Shown here: positions 37,689 to 48,016 of the stretch, one piece after another
Position numbering within the stretch: the stretch's first letter is position 1
Layout: each line of letters opens with the position of its first letter
NCBI RefSeq assembly: GCF_964026445.1
Contig: NZ_OZ032150.1
Location: forward strand, 124,001-188,000
DNA length: 64,000 nt
Source of the DNA: Rickettsia endosymbiont of Cantharis rufa
Lineage (GTDB): Bacteria; Pseudomonadota; Alphaproteobacteria; Rickettsiales; Rickettsiaceae
Reading direction: 5' to 3'
Notes under the pieces: model-generated
What the model saw: only the letters and a program-made list of their open reading frames with translations
What the model was told of the DNA's origin: nothing
Database searches by the model: none
Translations under genes and position numbers: made by a program

Positions 37689-38519
37689 GGTCGCGCCCCC
37701 GTATTGCAGCTTAGCATGAATAGTCTATAATCCTCAAACAGTAATAAGAGAGAATTATAGTTAAGGAGTTATGACAAGAATATATGTTAAGTGTAGATCA
37801 AGAATAGATGTTAAGTGTAGATATTATAACGACACAGAAAAAGTAGTAAAGGCGGGATATTCAATTTCAAAACAACAGAGATATCAATGCAAGCAGTGTA
37901 ATCGATATTTTCAACTGTAATATATTAATAATGCCTCTAAGCCTGGAGTCAAGACTCAGATAGTAGATATGTCAATCAATGGCTCTGGAGTTAGGGATAC
38001 AGTAAGAGTATTAAAAGTGGGTATCAATACGGTTATCCGTGTTTTAAAAAAATCTAGCGTTAAAAAAGATAAATCATTCTATCAATACGATAGAAGTAAT
38101 TATTGCTCCTGAAATAGATGAACAATGGTCTTATGTACAGAATAAATCCAAACAAAGATGGCTTTGATATTCTTTGGATAAGATTTTGTTAAAAGTAGTT
38201 GCTTATACTTTTGGTACAAGATGTGATAGCACATCAGAATCATTACTGAAAAAAACTGGAGGATTTTAAGGTTACTTTTTACTTTACAGATGGATAGGGA
38301 AGTTATGCTAGGTTATTAGATCCCAAAAAACACATTGTTAGTAAAAAATATACTCAACGGATAGAACGGGGTAACTTAAATCTTAGAACAAGATGCAAAA
38401 GACTGACACGTAAAACAATTTGTTTTTCCAAGTCATTGGATATTCATGATAAAGTCATCGGAACTCTTATTGAACGTATAGCCTTTTAATATCCACATCT
38501 GTAAAATGGAGGTGCGACC
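37689..38519 (+). mobile_element. IS1-family element, full length 831 bp, decayed
   Basis: GGTCGCGCCCCCGTATTGCA to GGAGGTGCGACC, 831 bp. insA-like frame begins at 37771 with a 24-bp duplication near its start (ACAAGAATA..GTGTAGATC repeated), then ends at TAA 37918-37920. insB shares the TGA and TAG at expected Trp codons. The left flank is a reversed IS1 fragment, the right flank a reversed IS3 copy, and there is no target duplication. Confidence 0.9.
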
Positions 38520-39333
38520 TAATTTTTCTAGAAAATAGATCAATAACAGTTGCTAAATATAGCCAGCCTTCACCAGTTGGCACATAGGTTATGTCTCCAA
38601 CCCAATAACAATTAGCAGCATAAACTGTAAACTCTCTATTTAATAAATTAGGAGCAATTTGCTTATTATGATTAGAGTCAGTAATGGCTTTAAATTTACG
38701 TTTAGTTTTACATAGCAAATTAGCTTCTTTTATTAGTCTTGCAATGCGTCTCCTACTAGCAGTTATATCTTGCCGTGATAGTTCCTTTTTAATAGGTCTA
38801 GTTCCATAATTACCTCTACCTTCTTTAAAGATAATTTCAATTCTGTTTGTTAATTCATTACCTTCTTTAACCCTATTACATCCAAGATTATTTAACCATT
38901 CATAATAACCATTACGTGATACTTTCATAAATTTACACATAGCAGAAATGGAAAAATTACCTCTGTTTTCCTTTATCCATGCGTACCTTATTGGGATTCT
39001 TTTGCAAAGTACGCGGCAGCCTTTTTAATAGATCACGTTCTTGTGTTACTCTATCTAGTTCTTCTTCAATCTCCTTAATTCATCATACAGATGTTCTTCA
39101 TATCTCATTACTTCCTTGAGTTTTGAATGTTTATTAACCCAATTATATAGACTATACTTCGTAATTCCTAGTTCTCTAGCTGTTTGAGCAAAAGGTTGCT
39201 TAGACTCAATAGCTAATCTAATCGCTGATTCTTTAAATTCAGCTGGATATATCTTTGGCTCTATATCCGGCATTTTTATCCCTACTGTTAATATCGTCTA
39301 TTATTAACTTTCTGGAAAACTATAGCTGCATCA
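38520..39333 (-). mobile_element. IS3-family element, left 814 bp, reversed (copy C)
   Basis: The minus strand runs from the left terminus (39333) through orfA (39055-39273, same 72 residues as copy B) into orfB (start 38940). orfB is truncated after FSRKI (residue 140) by IS1 at 38519, losing the second Asp and the Glu. With the left end at 37353 pointing the other way, the locus has two facing left ends, a sign of inversion or recombination. Confidence 0.93.
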
Positions 39334-39930
39334 TATAGCCGAGTTGCGGTATTTCACGTTCTAAATAGGTCATGATAAAAAATTGCCTCCAGTTCATGCT
39401 ACTATTATCTGAAGTACCAAGAAAGCTATCGGGAAAGTTACCTCTAAGCCATAATAAATTATCATCAATATACCCGGCTTTTCTAACTTCTTGAACATTG
39501 AAACCATAAAGCTGAGTATAAATTATACGACCTGCTAATGATTCTGAAGAATGCTTTAATAATTCTTTAGAAGCAGAACCAAGAAGTAAGAATTGTTTGA
39601 CTTTTTTCCTTGCTGACGCCTTTCGTCAATAACACTACGTAAAACTTGAAAAAGCTGAGGCATTCTTTGAATTTCATCAATAATAACTAAATGGTTAGAA
39701 TGAGCTTGAAAGTAAAGCTCGGGATCAGATAATTTTGCCAAATCTAAAGGTTTCTCTAAATCTAAATATAAAGGTGCGGGAGATATTGCTTCTGCTATTT
39801 CCTTTACTAAAGTAGTTTTACCTACTTGTCTTGGTTCTAAAATAGCTACTGCTGAAAACTCATTTAAAAAAGATCCAATTTCTTTTGCTAAAAAACACTC
39901 AATCACTATCCATGCAAATTTAATATCCAA
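39334..39930 (-). pseudogene. AAA_14/DUF4143-type ATPase, truncated and frameshifted
   Basis: Minus-strand frame 39930-39556 has IVIECFLAKEIGSFLNEFSA, Walker A EPRQVGKTTL, and Walker B LVIIDEIQRMP followed by FQVLRSVIDERRQQ. At about 39610 the frame is lost, but the continuation FLLLGSASKELLKHSSESLA, GRIIYTQLYGFNVQEVRKAG is readable in another frame to the IS3 border at 39333. This is the ATPase + DUF4143 family common in mobile or toxin-like accessory genes. The C-terminal half is removed by IS3. Not functional as written. Confidence 0.8.
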
Positions 39931-40029
39931 CGTTAAATTTGCATGGATATAACCAATGCGTCAAGATTTTAGTTTAAAGATTGATCAAGTTAATTAAATA
40001 TAGTATAATATAAAACTTTTTATATTATA

Positions 40030-40143
40030 CTCGATGAACTTCAAAAATTGGCGTTGTCGTTCTACAAGAGCTTCGGTACTCACGTATTAAGTATACGCTT
40101 CGCTCCTCGACTTGAGAACTCCTTGCTCTTTTTGAAGCTGATC
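40030..40143. repeat. Palindromic element, GCGTA..TACGTGAGC type (reverse orientation)
   Basis: Outer arms ACTTCAAAAATTGGCG.. and ..GCTCTTTTTGAAGCTGATC, with CGGTACTCACGTATTAAGTA then TACGCTTCGCTCC inside. Read on the minus strand it has GGAGCGAAGCGTAtACTTAA then TACGTGAGTA, like the members at 9180 and 12957. It fills the roughly 300-bp spacer before miaB; the rest shows only a TATAATA-rich stretch near 40003-40031. Confidence 0.68.
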
Positions 40144-40231
40144 TCCGTATACTAGGCTATGTGAAGGAAAATTAAATTAATTTTCTTTCACGCAGCCTAT
40201 GCTTTTAGTTTAAATATATGTATGTAAAATT

Positions 40232-41569
40232 ATGAGTAAGAAGCTTTATATTAAGACCTACGGATGTCAGATGAATGTTTATGACTCCGTTAAGATGCAG
40301 GATTTGCTTTATCCTTTCGGTTATGAACCCACGGAAAATATTGAAGAAGCAGATGTTATTATTCTAAATACCTGCCATATCAGAGAGAAAGCAGCCGAGA
40401 AAACTTATTCAGAACTTGGGCGTATTAAGAAACTGCAAGATACAAGAAAAAAACAAGGCTTAAGCTCTGCAATAATAGTTGTAGCCGGTTGTGTTGCACA
40501 GGCGGAAGGCGAAGAAATTTTCACAAGAACCCCTTATGTCGATATTGTAGTGGGACCGCAATCTTACTATAATTTACCGGAATTAATCTCTAAAGTCGTC
40601 AGACACGAAAAGCATTTAATCGATCTTGATTTTGTTGAAGAAGCAAAATTTGATAATTTACCGGAACAATTATATCCGCAAGGAGCGAGTGCCTTTATAT
40701 CGGTACAAGAGGGGTGCGATAAATTTTGTACTTTCTGCGTAGTACCTTATACAAGAGGTGCTGAATTTTCAAGAAATGTAGAGCAGGTTTACAGAGAAGC
40801 GCTAAAAGTAGTTAGTAGTGGTGCTAAAGAGATAACCCTACTCGGTCAAAATGTTAATGCCTATCACGGCAAAGGTCCTGCAGATAAAATATTTAGTCTA
40901 GCCGATTTACTGGGACATCTAGCACAAATTCCAAATTTAGAGAGATTGCGTTATATGACATCACACCCGATAGATATGACGAATGATCTGATAAAACTAC
41001 ACGGCACTGAGTCTAAATTAATGCCGTTTTTACATCTACCGACGCAATCGGGTTCAAATAAAATATTAAAAGCAATGAACCGTAAGCATGATCGGGATTA
41101 TTATTTTGATATAATTAGCAGATTAAGAGAAGCAAGGCTCGATATAGTTCTATCCTCTGATTTTATTGTCGGGTTTCCCGGTGAAACAGATGAAGATTTT
41201 GAAGATACTTTAGATTTAGTACGCCGAGTAAAATACGGTCAGTGTTATTCATTTAAATATAGTCCTCGTCCAGGTACTCCTGGAGCAACTAGAACTGATC
41301 AAGTCCCTGAGCATGTAAAATCAGAGAGATTAACTATATTACAAAAAGAACTCACTAGTCAGCAGCTAGCTTTTAATGAAAGTTGTGAGGGTAGTATTAT
41401 GCAAGTTCTATTCGACCGCAACGGTAAATTCGACGATCAAATAATAGGTAAAACTCCATACATGCAGTCCGTATATATCCAAAATTCTAATAAATCTTTA
41501 CTTGGCAAAGTTGTTGATGTAAAAATTACTAAAGCATCAAGTAATAGTTTAACCGGTGAGATAATATAA
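40232..41569 (+). CDS. miaB: tRNA-2-methylthio-N6-dimethylallyladenosine synthase MiaB
   Basis: 445 residues: UPF0004 domain with Cys12 (KTYGCQMN), NTCHIREKA and VAGCVAQ; radical-SAM CxxxCxxC at Cys162, Cys166, Cys169 in [16 protein letters not shown]; and a C-terminal TRAM domain ([10 protein letters not shown]...GKVVDVKIT). It adds the 2-methylthio group to i6A37 in tRNAs reading UNN codons. Followed by the PBP1A gene after 3 nt, a tight operon. Intact. Confidence 0.97.
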   Translation: MSKKLYIKTYGCQMNVYDSVKMQDLLYPFGYEPTENIEEADVIILNTCHIREKAAEKTYSELGRIKKLQDTRKKQGLSSAIIVVAGCVAQAEGEEIFTRTPYVDIVVGPQSYYNLPELISKVVRHEKHLIDLDFVEEAKFDNLPEQLYPQGASAFISVQEGCDKFCTFCVVPYTRGAEFSRNVEQVYREALKVVSSGAKEITLLGQNVNAYHGKGPADKIFSLADLLGHLAQIPNLERLRYMTSHPIDMTNDLIKLHGTESKLMPFLHLPTQSGSNKILKAMNRKHDRDYYFDIISRLREARLDIVLSSDFIVGFPGETDEDFEDTLDLVRRVKYGQCYSFKYSPRPGTPGATRTDQVPEHVKSERLTILQKELTSQQLAFNESCEGSIMQVLFDRNGKFDDQIIGKTPYMQSVYIQNSNKSLLGKVVDVKITKASSNSLTGEII

Positions 41570-41572
41570 ACC

Positions 41573-44071
41573 ATGTATAAATCTCTGTTTTTTTGTTTAA
41601 AAATCTTTGCCGTACTTATTTTAGTAGGTTGTGGAATTACTGCTTATATAATATATCATTATTCACGTGATTTACCTGATTATTCACAGCTTACACGTTA
41701 TTATCCCCCGTCGGTAACTCGTATCTATTCTCATGACGGAAAATTAATGGAAGAATATGCTTTTGAGCGTCGTGTATTTGTACCGATCAATAGCGTACCA
41801 AGTTCATTAATAGAAAGTTTTATCGCAGCTGAGGATAAGAATTTCTATAACCATCCCGGTGTTGATTTGCTTGGAATAATTAGAGCAGCATTTTTAAATA
41901 TATCTAATTATCTACATCATAGGCGTATGGAAGGAGCTTCCACTATTACGCAGCAAGTGGTCAAAAATTTTCTACTAACTAACGAGGTTTCCCTTGAACG
42001 TAAGATTAAAGAAGCGATCCTTTCTTATATGATTTCAAGAGTATTTACTAAGAATCAAATTTTAGAATTATATCTTAATCAAACATTTTTTGGTCGAGGT
42101 GCATATGGTGTTGCAACAGCCGCACAAAATTATTTTAATAAATCGGTAGAAGAACTTACCATTGCAGAATCAGCTTTTATTGCAGCACTGCCTAAAGCTC
42201 CTTCCGAACTTAATCCTGAGAAAAATTATGCTAGAGTAAAAGGGCGTCGTGACTATGTAATAACACGTATGTTTGAAGACGGTCATATAACAAGAGATGC
42301 TGCGAAAGAAGCCATAGAAAGTCCAATAATTTTACGCAAACGAGCTAAAGAAGAAACGGTTACGGCTGATTATTATGCCGCACAAGTGCGAGAAGAAGTA
42401 ATTAAAATGCTAAATAGTAAGGAAGAATTTTATACAGGCGGGCTTACTATTATTACTTCTTTAGATGCAAAGATGCAAAAATTTGCTGAAGATTCATTCC
42501 GAAAAGGTCTTAGGGAGTTTGATAGAAAGCTTGGTTTTAGAAAACCTATTACTAATATTTCTCTTGATAATTGGCAAGAAGAGTTAAAAAAATTACCTAC
42601 ACCTCAATCGCTTTTAGAGTATAAATTAGCTGTAGTTCTAGATGTAGCCGATAACAAGGCTGAGATTGGACTTATAGATGGCTGCAAATCTAAGATCCCT
42701 ATTGCTGAAATGAAGTGGGCAAGAAGTAACCTTAAATCAGTTAAGGCTTTGCTTAAAAAAGGTGATGTAATAGTGGTTGAACCTATAAAAGAAGATCGGA
42801 ATACCGAAGATACTTCAAAAGTTGGAAGCCAAATAAGCGGTAAGCCTGCGGAGCGTAGAAAGCTACGTGAGCAAAGGCGAATCCCGAAATTTGACGTACC
42901 AAATCTTGAAGTATCAAAGGTACATGCCCTCCGCCAGATCCCTGAAGTAAATGGTGCTATTATGGTTATGAACCCAAATACCGGACAGGTACTTGCAAGC
43001 GTCGGCGGTTATGATTTTTCCGCAAGTAAATTTGATAGAGTGACTCAAGCACTTCGTCAACCAGGTTCTTTGAGTAAAACCTTTGTTTATCTAGCGGCTC
43101 TTGAAAACGGTATTAAGCCGAATCAGATTTTTAACGATGGACCTATTGAGATTTCGCAAGGCCCTGGGATGCCTAGTTGGCGTCCTAAAAATTATGAAGG
43201 TAAGTTTTTAGGTGAAATCACTATGCGCGCTGGACTTGAAAAATCCCGTAATCTTATAACCGTAAGAGTAGCAACTGCCGTTGGGCTTACAAAAATTGTT
43301 GATATAATTAAGCGCTTCGGTATTAATAATGAACCGAAAAAAGTCTATTCTATGGTACTTGGTTCAATTGAAACAACACTTAGCAGAATGACTAATGCTT
43401 ATGCAATTATTGCTAATGGCGGTAAGAAAGTTGAACCTCATTTTGTAGAATTAATTAAAGACCGTAACGGTAAAATTATTTATAGGCGAGATGATAAAGA
43501 ATGTTCTTCTTATAATGTTTCAGATAGCAATCTAGATACTGCAATATTAGAAATACCCAAAGAAAACATCTATAGAGTTACGGATGAAGCTAGCGACTAT
43601 CAAATTACCTCGTTTTTAACAGGGGCAATAGATAGAGGAACCGGCCATGCTGCTAAGAAGTTAGGAAAAATTATCGGCGGAAAAACCGGTACTAGTAACG
43701 ATAGTAAAGATACGTGGTTCGTAGGTTTTACACCAAAAATAGTAGTTGGTAGTTATGTTGGCTACGATACACCGAAAGAGCTTGGCAAAAGAGCAACGGG
43801 TTCAAACGTTGTATTGCCGATCTTCATTGATTTTATGAGTAACGCTTATAAGGATGAACCGGTATTGCCTTTCAAAGTCCCAGATTCAATAAAATTACTA
43901 GCCGTAGATAGAGCGACCGGTAAAATTACACCAAGCGGCACAGTTATGGAAGCATTTAAAGTAAATAATGTTCAGATGCTTGAGAACGAAGATATGATCG
44001 ATAATCACGATAATAATGATATTTTTGATTATGTACCGAGTATAAAAGATCAGTCCCAAGAGATTTACTAG
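41573..44071 (+). CDS. mrcA: Penicillin-binding protein 1A (bifunctional transglycosylase/transpeptidase)
   Basis: 832 residues: N-terminal membrane helix (about 5-28), GT51 transglycosylase with [12 protein letters not shown] (Glu87) and [16 protein letters not shown], an OB-like linker, then the transpeptidase with [10 protein letters not shown] (Ser499, Lys502), SRN near [10 protein letters not shown] and [16 protein letters not shown]. It polymerises and cross-links peptidoglycan in the periplasm. The linker holds an in-frame palindromic element insertion (about residues 420-440). Start ATG 41573 lies 3 nt after miaB. Confidence 0.96.
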   Translation: MYKSLFFCLKIFAVLILVGCGITAYIIYHYSRDLPDYSQLTRYYPPSVTRIYSHDGKLMEEYAFERRVFVPINSVPSSLIESFIAAEDKNFYNHPGVDLLGIIRAAFLNISNYLHHRRMEGASTITQQVVKNFLLTNEVSLERKIKEAILSYMISRVFTKNQILELYLNQTFFGRGAYGVATAAQNYFNKSVEELTIAESAFIAALPKAPSELNPEKNYARVKGRRDYVITRMFEDGHITRDAAKEAIESPIILRKRAKEETVTADYYAAQVREEVIKMLNSKEEFYTGGLTIITSLDAKMQKFAEDSFRKGLREFDRKLGFRKPITNISLDNWQEELKKLPTPQSLLEYKLAVVLDVADNKAEIGLIDGCKSKIPIAEMKWARSNLKSVKALLKKGDVIVVEPIKEDRNTEDTSKVGSQISGKPAERRKLREQRRIPKFDVPNLEVSKVHALRQIPEVNGAIMVMNPNTGQVLASVGGYDFSASKFDRVTQALRQPGSLSKTFVYLAALENGIKPNQIFNDGPIEISQGPGMPSWRPKNYEGKFLGEITMRAGLEKSRNLITVRVATAVGLTKIVDIIKRFGINNEPKKVYSMVLGSIETTLSRMTNAYAIIANGGKKVEPHFVELIKDRNGKIIYRRDDKECSSYNVSDSNLDTAILEIPKENIYRVTDEASDYQITSFLTGAIDRGTGHAAKKLGKIIGGKTGTSNDSKDTWFVGFTPKIVVGSYVGYDTPKELGKRATGSNVVLPIFIDFMSNAYKDEPVLPFKVPDSIKLLAVDRATGKITPSGTVMEAFKVNNVQMLENEDMIDNHDNNDIFDYVPSIKDQSQEIY
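42830..42900 (+). repeat. Palindromic element inserted in frame inside the PBP1A gene
   Basis: The core 42853-42884 (GCGTAGAAAGCTACGTGAGC, then AAAGGCGAATCC) matches the intergenic element core at about 13010-13040 with few differences. It adds a basic peptide ([18 protein letters not shown]) between the OB-like linker and the transpeptidase domain without breaking the frame, as known for Rickettsia palindromic elements in coding regions. Outer borders are approximate. Confidence 0.7.
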
Positions 44072-44095
44072 TATTATACGAAATGTGTTAAAATC

Positions 44096-44216
44096 GTCAT
44101 TGCGAAGCCATGAAGTGGCTGTGGCAATCCAGTAAAAATAATAAAAAAATTCTGATTTACAGAATTTTTTACTGGATTGCTTCGTCAAAACTTACAACTT
44201 TTTCTCGCAATGACGA
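44096..44216. repeat. Palindromic element, GTCATTGCGA type
   Basis: GTCATTGCGAAGCCATGAAG and TCTCGCAATGACG face each other, with inner arms GGCAATCCAGTAAAAA and TTTTTACTGGATTGCTTC around AAATTCTGATTTACAGAATT. A third repeat family; fragments of it occur near 18580 and 7040. It separates PBP1A from the beta-lactamase remnant. Confidence 0.75.
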
Positions 44217-44260
44217 AAAACAGACCATACAGACAAAACCACCTATTTTTATTTTAACCT

Positions 44261-45061
44261 ATGAAAAAAATTATTTTATATTTAACTGCCTTAATATCAC
44301 TTACTATATCTTTTATAACTAAAGGGGATTGTTTTCCAGTTAAAGAAAATGATAAATTTATAAAACAAGAAGGTAGTTGCGAGTCCCGTTATGCCCCATG
44401 CTCAACATTTAAAATTGCTATAAGTTTAATGGGTTATGATGATAGGTTTTTAATTGATGAAACTCATCCAAATTACCTTTTAAAGAAGGATACGCTGACT
44501 ATCTTGAAGTTTGGAGGCGGTCTCAAACACCTAAAGACTTGATGAAGAATAGCTGTGTTTGATACTCTCAGGTTATTACCAAAGAATTAGGTATTGAAAA
44601 ATTTTGTGATTATGTAACAAAATTTAATTACGGTAATCAGTATATTTCCGATGATAAAGGTAAAAATAGCGGCTTAATCAATGCGTGGCTTTCTAGCTCT
44701 TTAGAAATTTCGCCGGAAGAACAATTAGCTTTTCTTCAAGAGCTAGCAGAGAATAAATTACCTGTAAGTGTTAAAGCCCAAGAAATAACCAAAAATATTT
44801 TGTTTATGGAAGATTTTGTAGATGGTTGGAAGCTTTACGGTAAAACAGGTAGCGGTAATAAACTTAGTCAAGATAGAACCGTAAAGTTAAAAGATAAACA
44901 AATTGGATGGTTTATAGGTTGGTTACAAAAAAATGGCAGAACAGTTTTTCTTTGTACATTTCATTGAAGATAATAAAACTTATGATCCTTATGCGGGACG
45001 ACGCTCTAAAGAAGTAGCAAAAGAAAAGCTAAAAGAATTGATAAATAAAGAATTAAAATAA
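44261..45061 (+). pseudogene. Class D (OXA-type) beta-lactamase with frameshifts and a nonsense codon
   Basis: Signal-like N-terminus (MKKIILYLTALISLTISFIT), then APCSTFKIAISLMGYD with the SxxK nucleophile. A base lost near 44474 shifts the frame into YADYLEVWRRSQTPKDLMKN. TGA at 44560-44562 stands at the W of CVWYSQV (S-x-V motif), then FNYGNQYISDD (YGN), WKLYGKTGSG (KTG), WFIGWLQKNG and, after another shift near 44955, VHFIEDNKTYDPYAGRRSKE. All class D motifs are recognisable, so decay is recent. No active enzyme can be made. Confidence 0.9.
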
Positions 45062-45070
45062 AATTTATTC

Positions 45071-46543
45071 ATGAATAAACTTTCTATAGTTTGGTTGCGG
45101 CGAAATTTGCGGCTTCAAGATAATAAATCTTTTGCAGCCGCGCTCTGTAATTCTGATAAAATCCTGCCAATCTTTATTTTTGATGCTATCATTCTAGAAA
45201 GATTTAAAAATCCTTACGATAGACGACTTTCCTTTTTAGCAAATACTCTCTGTTTAATTAACGAAGAACTAAAAAAGCTGAAAGGAAAGCTATTAGTATT
45301 TCATGGTGACCCTATTGATATTATTCCAAAAATTGTAAGTAGCTTAAAAATTGAAGCTATTTATGCTGATGCCGACTATGAGCCAAGTAATATAGAGCGG
45401 GATCAAAAAGTAGGAAAGCTATTGGGCGATACGCTTCATCTATATTGTGATCATTTACTTATAAAACCTGATAAAATTTTAAAAAAAGACAATAAACCGT
45501 ATAAAGTGTACACTCCTTATATGCAAGCTTTCCGTAAGTTTATATCGGATAGCGGAACTATAGAGCATAATAAGTTATTAACGCAGTATTGCTATAATTT
45601 AGAAGGTAAATTATATACACCGAAAGATATAGAGCTAAGTATTATTGATCTAAATAAAGGTGAAAGCGAAATTTTAAAACAAATCGGCTATATTTATAAA
45701 GAAGATGAACTCTGGCAGCCTAAAAATGCTAAGAGTGCTCTAGATAAATTTATTGCAAGAAGAATAAATAATTACAAAACCAATCGAGATTTTTTATATC
45801 TTAACGGCACAAGTACCGTTTCACCTTATTTAAGATTTGGACTTATATCCATAAGAGAATGTTATCGTAAAGCTTTTGCTGTTAGCTCAAGCCTTAGCGG
45901 TATAACTTGGATTAACGAGTTAATTTGGCGTGAATTTTATGCAGCTATTTTATATCATTTTCCAAATACCGTTAATGAAGAGTTTCAAGAGAAATATCGT
46001 CATAAAATACCTTGGAGCAAAAGAGAAGAATATCTTGATAAATTTATTAATGCAGAAACCGGTTATCCTATAATAGATGCCGCAGTTAAACAGCTAGTTT
46101 GGGATGGCTGGATGCACAACAGAGCAAGGATGATCGTTGCTAGTTTTTTCAGTAAAAATTTACTTTTAGATTGGCGTAAAGGCGAAGAATTCTTTGCACA
46201 GTATCTTATGGATTATGAGCTTGCTTCCAATGTGGGAGGGTGGCAATGGGCAAGCTCTTGCGGTACTGACGCTCAGCCTTATTTCCGTATATTTAACCCT
46301 TATACTCAGGGTAAGAACTTTGATGTGGATAGCGAGTACATCAAAAAATATTTACCTGCCTTAAAAAATACCCCTTCTCATATTATCCATAATGTAAATT
46401 TCCATAAAATGTATGATAATTATCCAAAGCCGATAGTCGATTACGGGTTATCAAGAGCAAGAGCTATTGAGACATTTAAAAAGATGGCAGAAATACATGA
46501 GGATCTACCTTTATCCAATGTTGCTATGAAACTTGATAAATAA
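45071..46543 (+). CDS. phrB: Deoxyribodipyrimidine photolyase
   Basis: 490 residues: antenna-binding N-terminal domain (LSIVWLRRNLRLQDNKSFAA, ADYEPSNIERDQKV) and the FAD domain with TSTVSPYLRFGLIS-like GTSTVSPYLRFGLISIRECY, WINELIWREFYAAILYHFP, DAAVKQLVWDGWMHNRARMI and GGWQWASSCGTDAQPYFRIF. It uses blue light to split cyclobutane pyrimidine dimers. Starts 10 bp after the beta-lactamase remnant. Intact. Confidence 0.96.
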   Translation: MNKLSIVWLRRNLRLQDNKSFAAALCNSDKILPIFIFDAIILERFKNPYDRRLSFLANTLCLINEELKKLKGKLLVFHGDPIDIIPKIVSSLKIEAIYADADYEPSNIERDQKVGKLLGDTLHLYCDHLLIKPDKILKKDNKPYKVYTPYMQAFRKFISDSGTIEHNKLLTQYCYNLEGKLYTPKDIELSIIDLNKGESEILKQIGYIYKEDELWQPKNAKSALDKFIARRINNYKTNRDFLYLNGTSTVSPYLRFGLISIRECYRKAFAVSSSLSGITWINELIWREFYAAILYHFPNTVNEEFQEKYRHKIPWSKREEYLDKFINAETGYPIIDAAVKQLVWDGWMHNRARMIVASFFSKNLLLDWRKGEEFFAQYLMDYELASNVGGWQWASSCGTDAQPYFRIFNPYTQGKNFDVDSEYIKKYLPALKNTPSHIIHNVNFHKMYDNYPKPIVDYGLSRARAIETFKKMAEIHEDLPLSNVAMKLDK

Positions 46544-46611
46544 AGAATTAAAATAAATCTCAATTTTGCGATATCAATATAATCAATGCCCCTTAATTTT
46601 TATTTTCGCGG

Positions 46612-46643
46612 AACAACCAACAGTGAATTTACTATTGGTTGTT
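46612..46643. terminator. Inverted repeat between convergent genes
   Basis: AACAACCAACAGT (46612-46624) and ACTATTGGTTGTT (46631-46643) pair with one bulge around a short loop. It sits between phrB (+) and the gene at 46670 (-), where a bidirectional terminator is expected. No clear T tract. Confidence 0.5.
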
Positions 46644-46669
46644 GATTAAAAAGCAAGAATCTAAGTTAT

Positions 46670-47818
46670 CTATACAAGGGTACCCCCGTCTTCATAGGAG
46701 ACTCCGGTCATATCTACCGCAGTATAATCATTATCTGAGGTATTGCCGCTAAGCAGAGAGTGATTTTCAGTAGCATCTTCAGACGCTTTAGGTTCTTCAG
46801 ATCTGTTAGCTTCTTCTTCAGCAATATATTTTTGTAACTGAGCTTTTTTTGCGTTTTTATTTCTAACATACCAAGTTAATCCTGCAACTATTGCTACACC
46901 TATAACAGTAATTCCAGCTATACCATTTTTTATATACGGAGCAACTAAGGAAGTATCGGTATCACTATCATCAGACATATTTTCTTGAGGATTATAAGTT
47001 GAATTGAAAGAGGTATTAGTAAGGTTTGCTACGGTGTTATTAATTAAATTTATTCCAGTTTCAGTCCAGCTTTCAGTATTATTAGAAAAGATTGATTCAG
47101 AAATTTCAGCAGCAGAGTTTGTTATTGTGTTATTAACTGCATTAGTCGCCATTTCAGATAAATATTCTGTTACGGACTTTGTCCAACCCTCGGTTGTACT
47201 AGTAACGCTTGATTGCGTAGTGTTGGATATCGGGTTAGCGATTAAATTCTTTATTTCTGAAGAAATTCCATTCAAATTATTTCCTTTAAGTACCTCAAAT
47301 ATTTCGCATCCTTTACTATAACCCATAATAATATGGTTATTAGCTGCTGCAGTATTAAGTATATGCTCAATAGTTGGGTTTAAAATTTTAGTATAATTTT
47401 GTACATCAGAATAATAGCGAAAATTTTCTTGACACATTTTAATCAACGATTCCTCATACATAAAAGTCTTATTACCTTGTTTGTTAAGTATATAATCCCG
47501 TACATCATCTCCATTATCATTAACTGCAGTAATAATAGCCTCATCTACAGTTAACGCTTTCTTTACTTTGAAAAGCCCTCTAAATATTAGGTCCACTATA
47601 TTACTATTTAATAATTCAATTCCTTTGCTACACTCTATCGCTGCCATATTGTTTTTAGGACAATTCGAGACAATTAAATTTTTTGTAGTAGGATTTATAT
47701 AATAATTTTCTCCGTTATATCCTATTTGAAGCATATTATATTCTTGATCCCCAATTGTTTTTCTTATTGTAGTAATTCTTGTCACAGTGGTTAAAAATGA
47801 ATTTAATTGATGTATCAT
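46670..47818 (-). CDS. Uncharacterised membrane-anchored protein, possible surface protein or effector
   Basis: 382 residues. The N-terminal 190 residues look globular; 195-275 is Asn/Thr/Ser-rich with two related units (TTEGWTKSVTEYLSEMATNA; NTESWTETGINLINNTVANL). An acidic stretch (SDDSDTDTS), one membrane helix (NGIAGITVIGVAIVAGLTWY, about 299-318), a basic stop-transfer segment and an acidic tail with NDYTAVDM and SYEDGG follow. No signal peptide or known domain. This tail-anchored design is seen in host-interacting rickettsial proteins, but that is inference. Lone minus-strand gene divergent from dps. Confidence 0.6.
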   Translation of the reverse strand: MIHQLNSFLTTVTRITTIRKTIGDQEYNMLQIGYNGENYYINPTTKNLIVSNCPKNNMAAIECSKGIELLNSNIVDLIFRGLFKVKKALTVDEAIITAVNDNGDDVRDYILNKQGNKTFMYEESLIKMCQENFRYYSDVQNYTKILNPTIEHILNTAAANNHIIMGYSKGCEIFEVLKGNNLNGISSEIKNLIANPISNTTQSSVTSTTEGWTKSVTEYLSEMATNAVNNTITNSAAEISESIFSNNTESWTETGINLINNTVANLTNTSFNSTYNPQENMSDDSDTDTSLVAPYIKNGIAGITVIGVAIVAGLTWYVRNKNAKKAQLQKYIAEEEANRSEEPKASEDATENHSLLSGNTSDNDYTAVDMTGVSYEDGGTLV

Positions 47819-48016
47819 TTTGCTACCCCCTCGGATTTTTAAAATTGAAGGGGCATAATAAGTAGTACTTATTTGATAGTCAAGAAATTTTTAACAAAAA
47901 TTAATAATTAATATACAAACATTGCAATTAGGTAAAATTATACGAATTTCAATATTTCTTGAAGTATCTAAAAAAATGTTATAAAGTCAAAAAGTTCATA
48001 GAAATTTGAGGGTATT

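Noticed and set aside
37689..38519. TGA/TAG at Trp positions as recoded sense codons
   Set aside because: Intact genes in this window use TGG for Trp and end with TGA or TAG normally; the IS1 copies also have frameshifts, so decay is simpler.
47959..47985. dps promoter (TTGAAG .. TATAAA)
   Set aside because: Spacing is only 15 nt and the region is so AT-rich that chance matches are expected.
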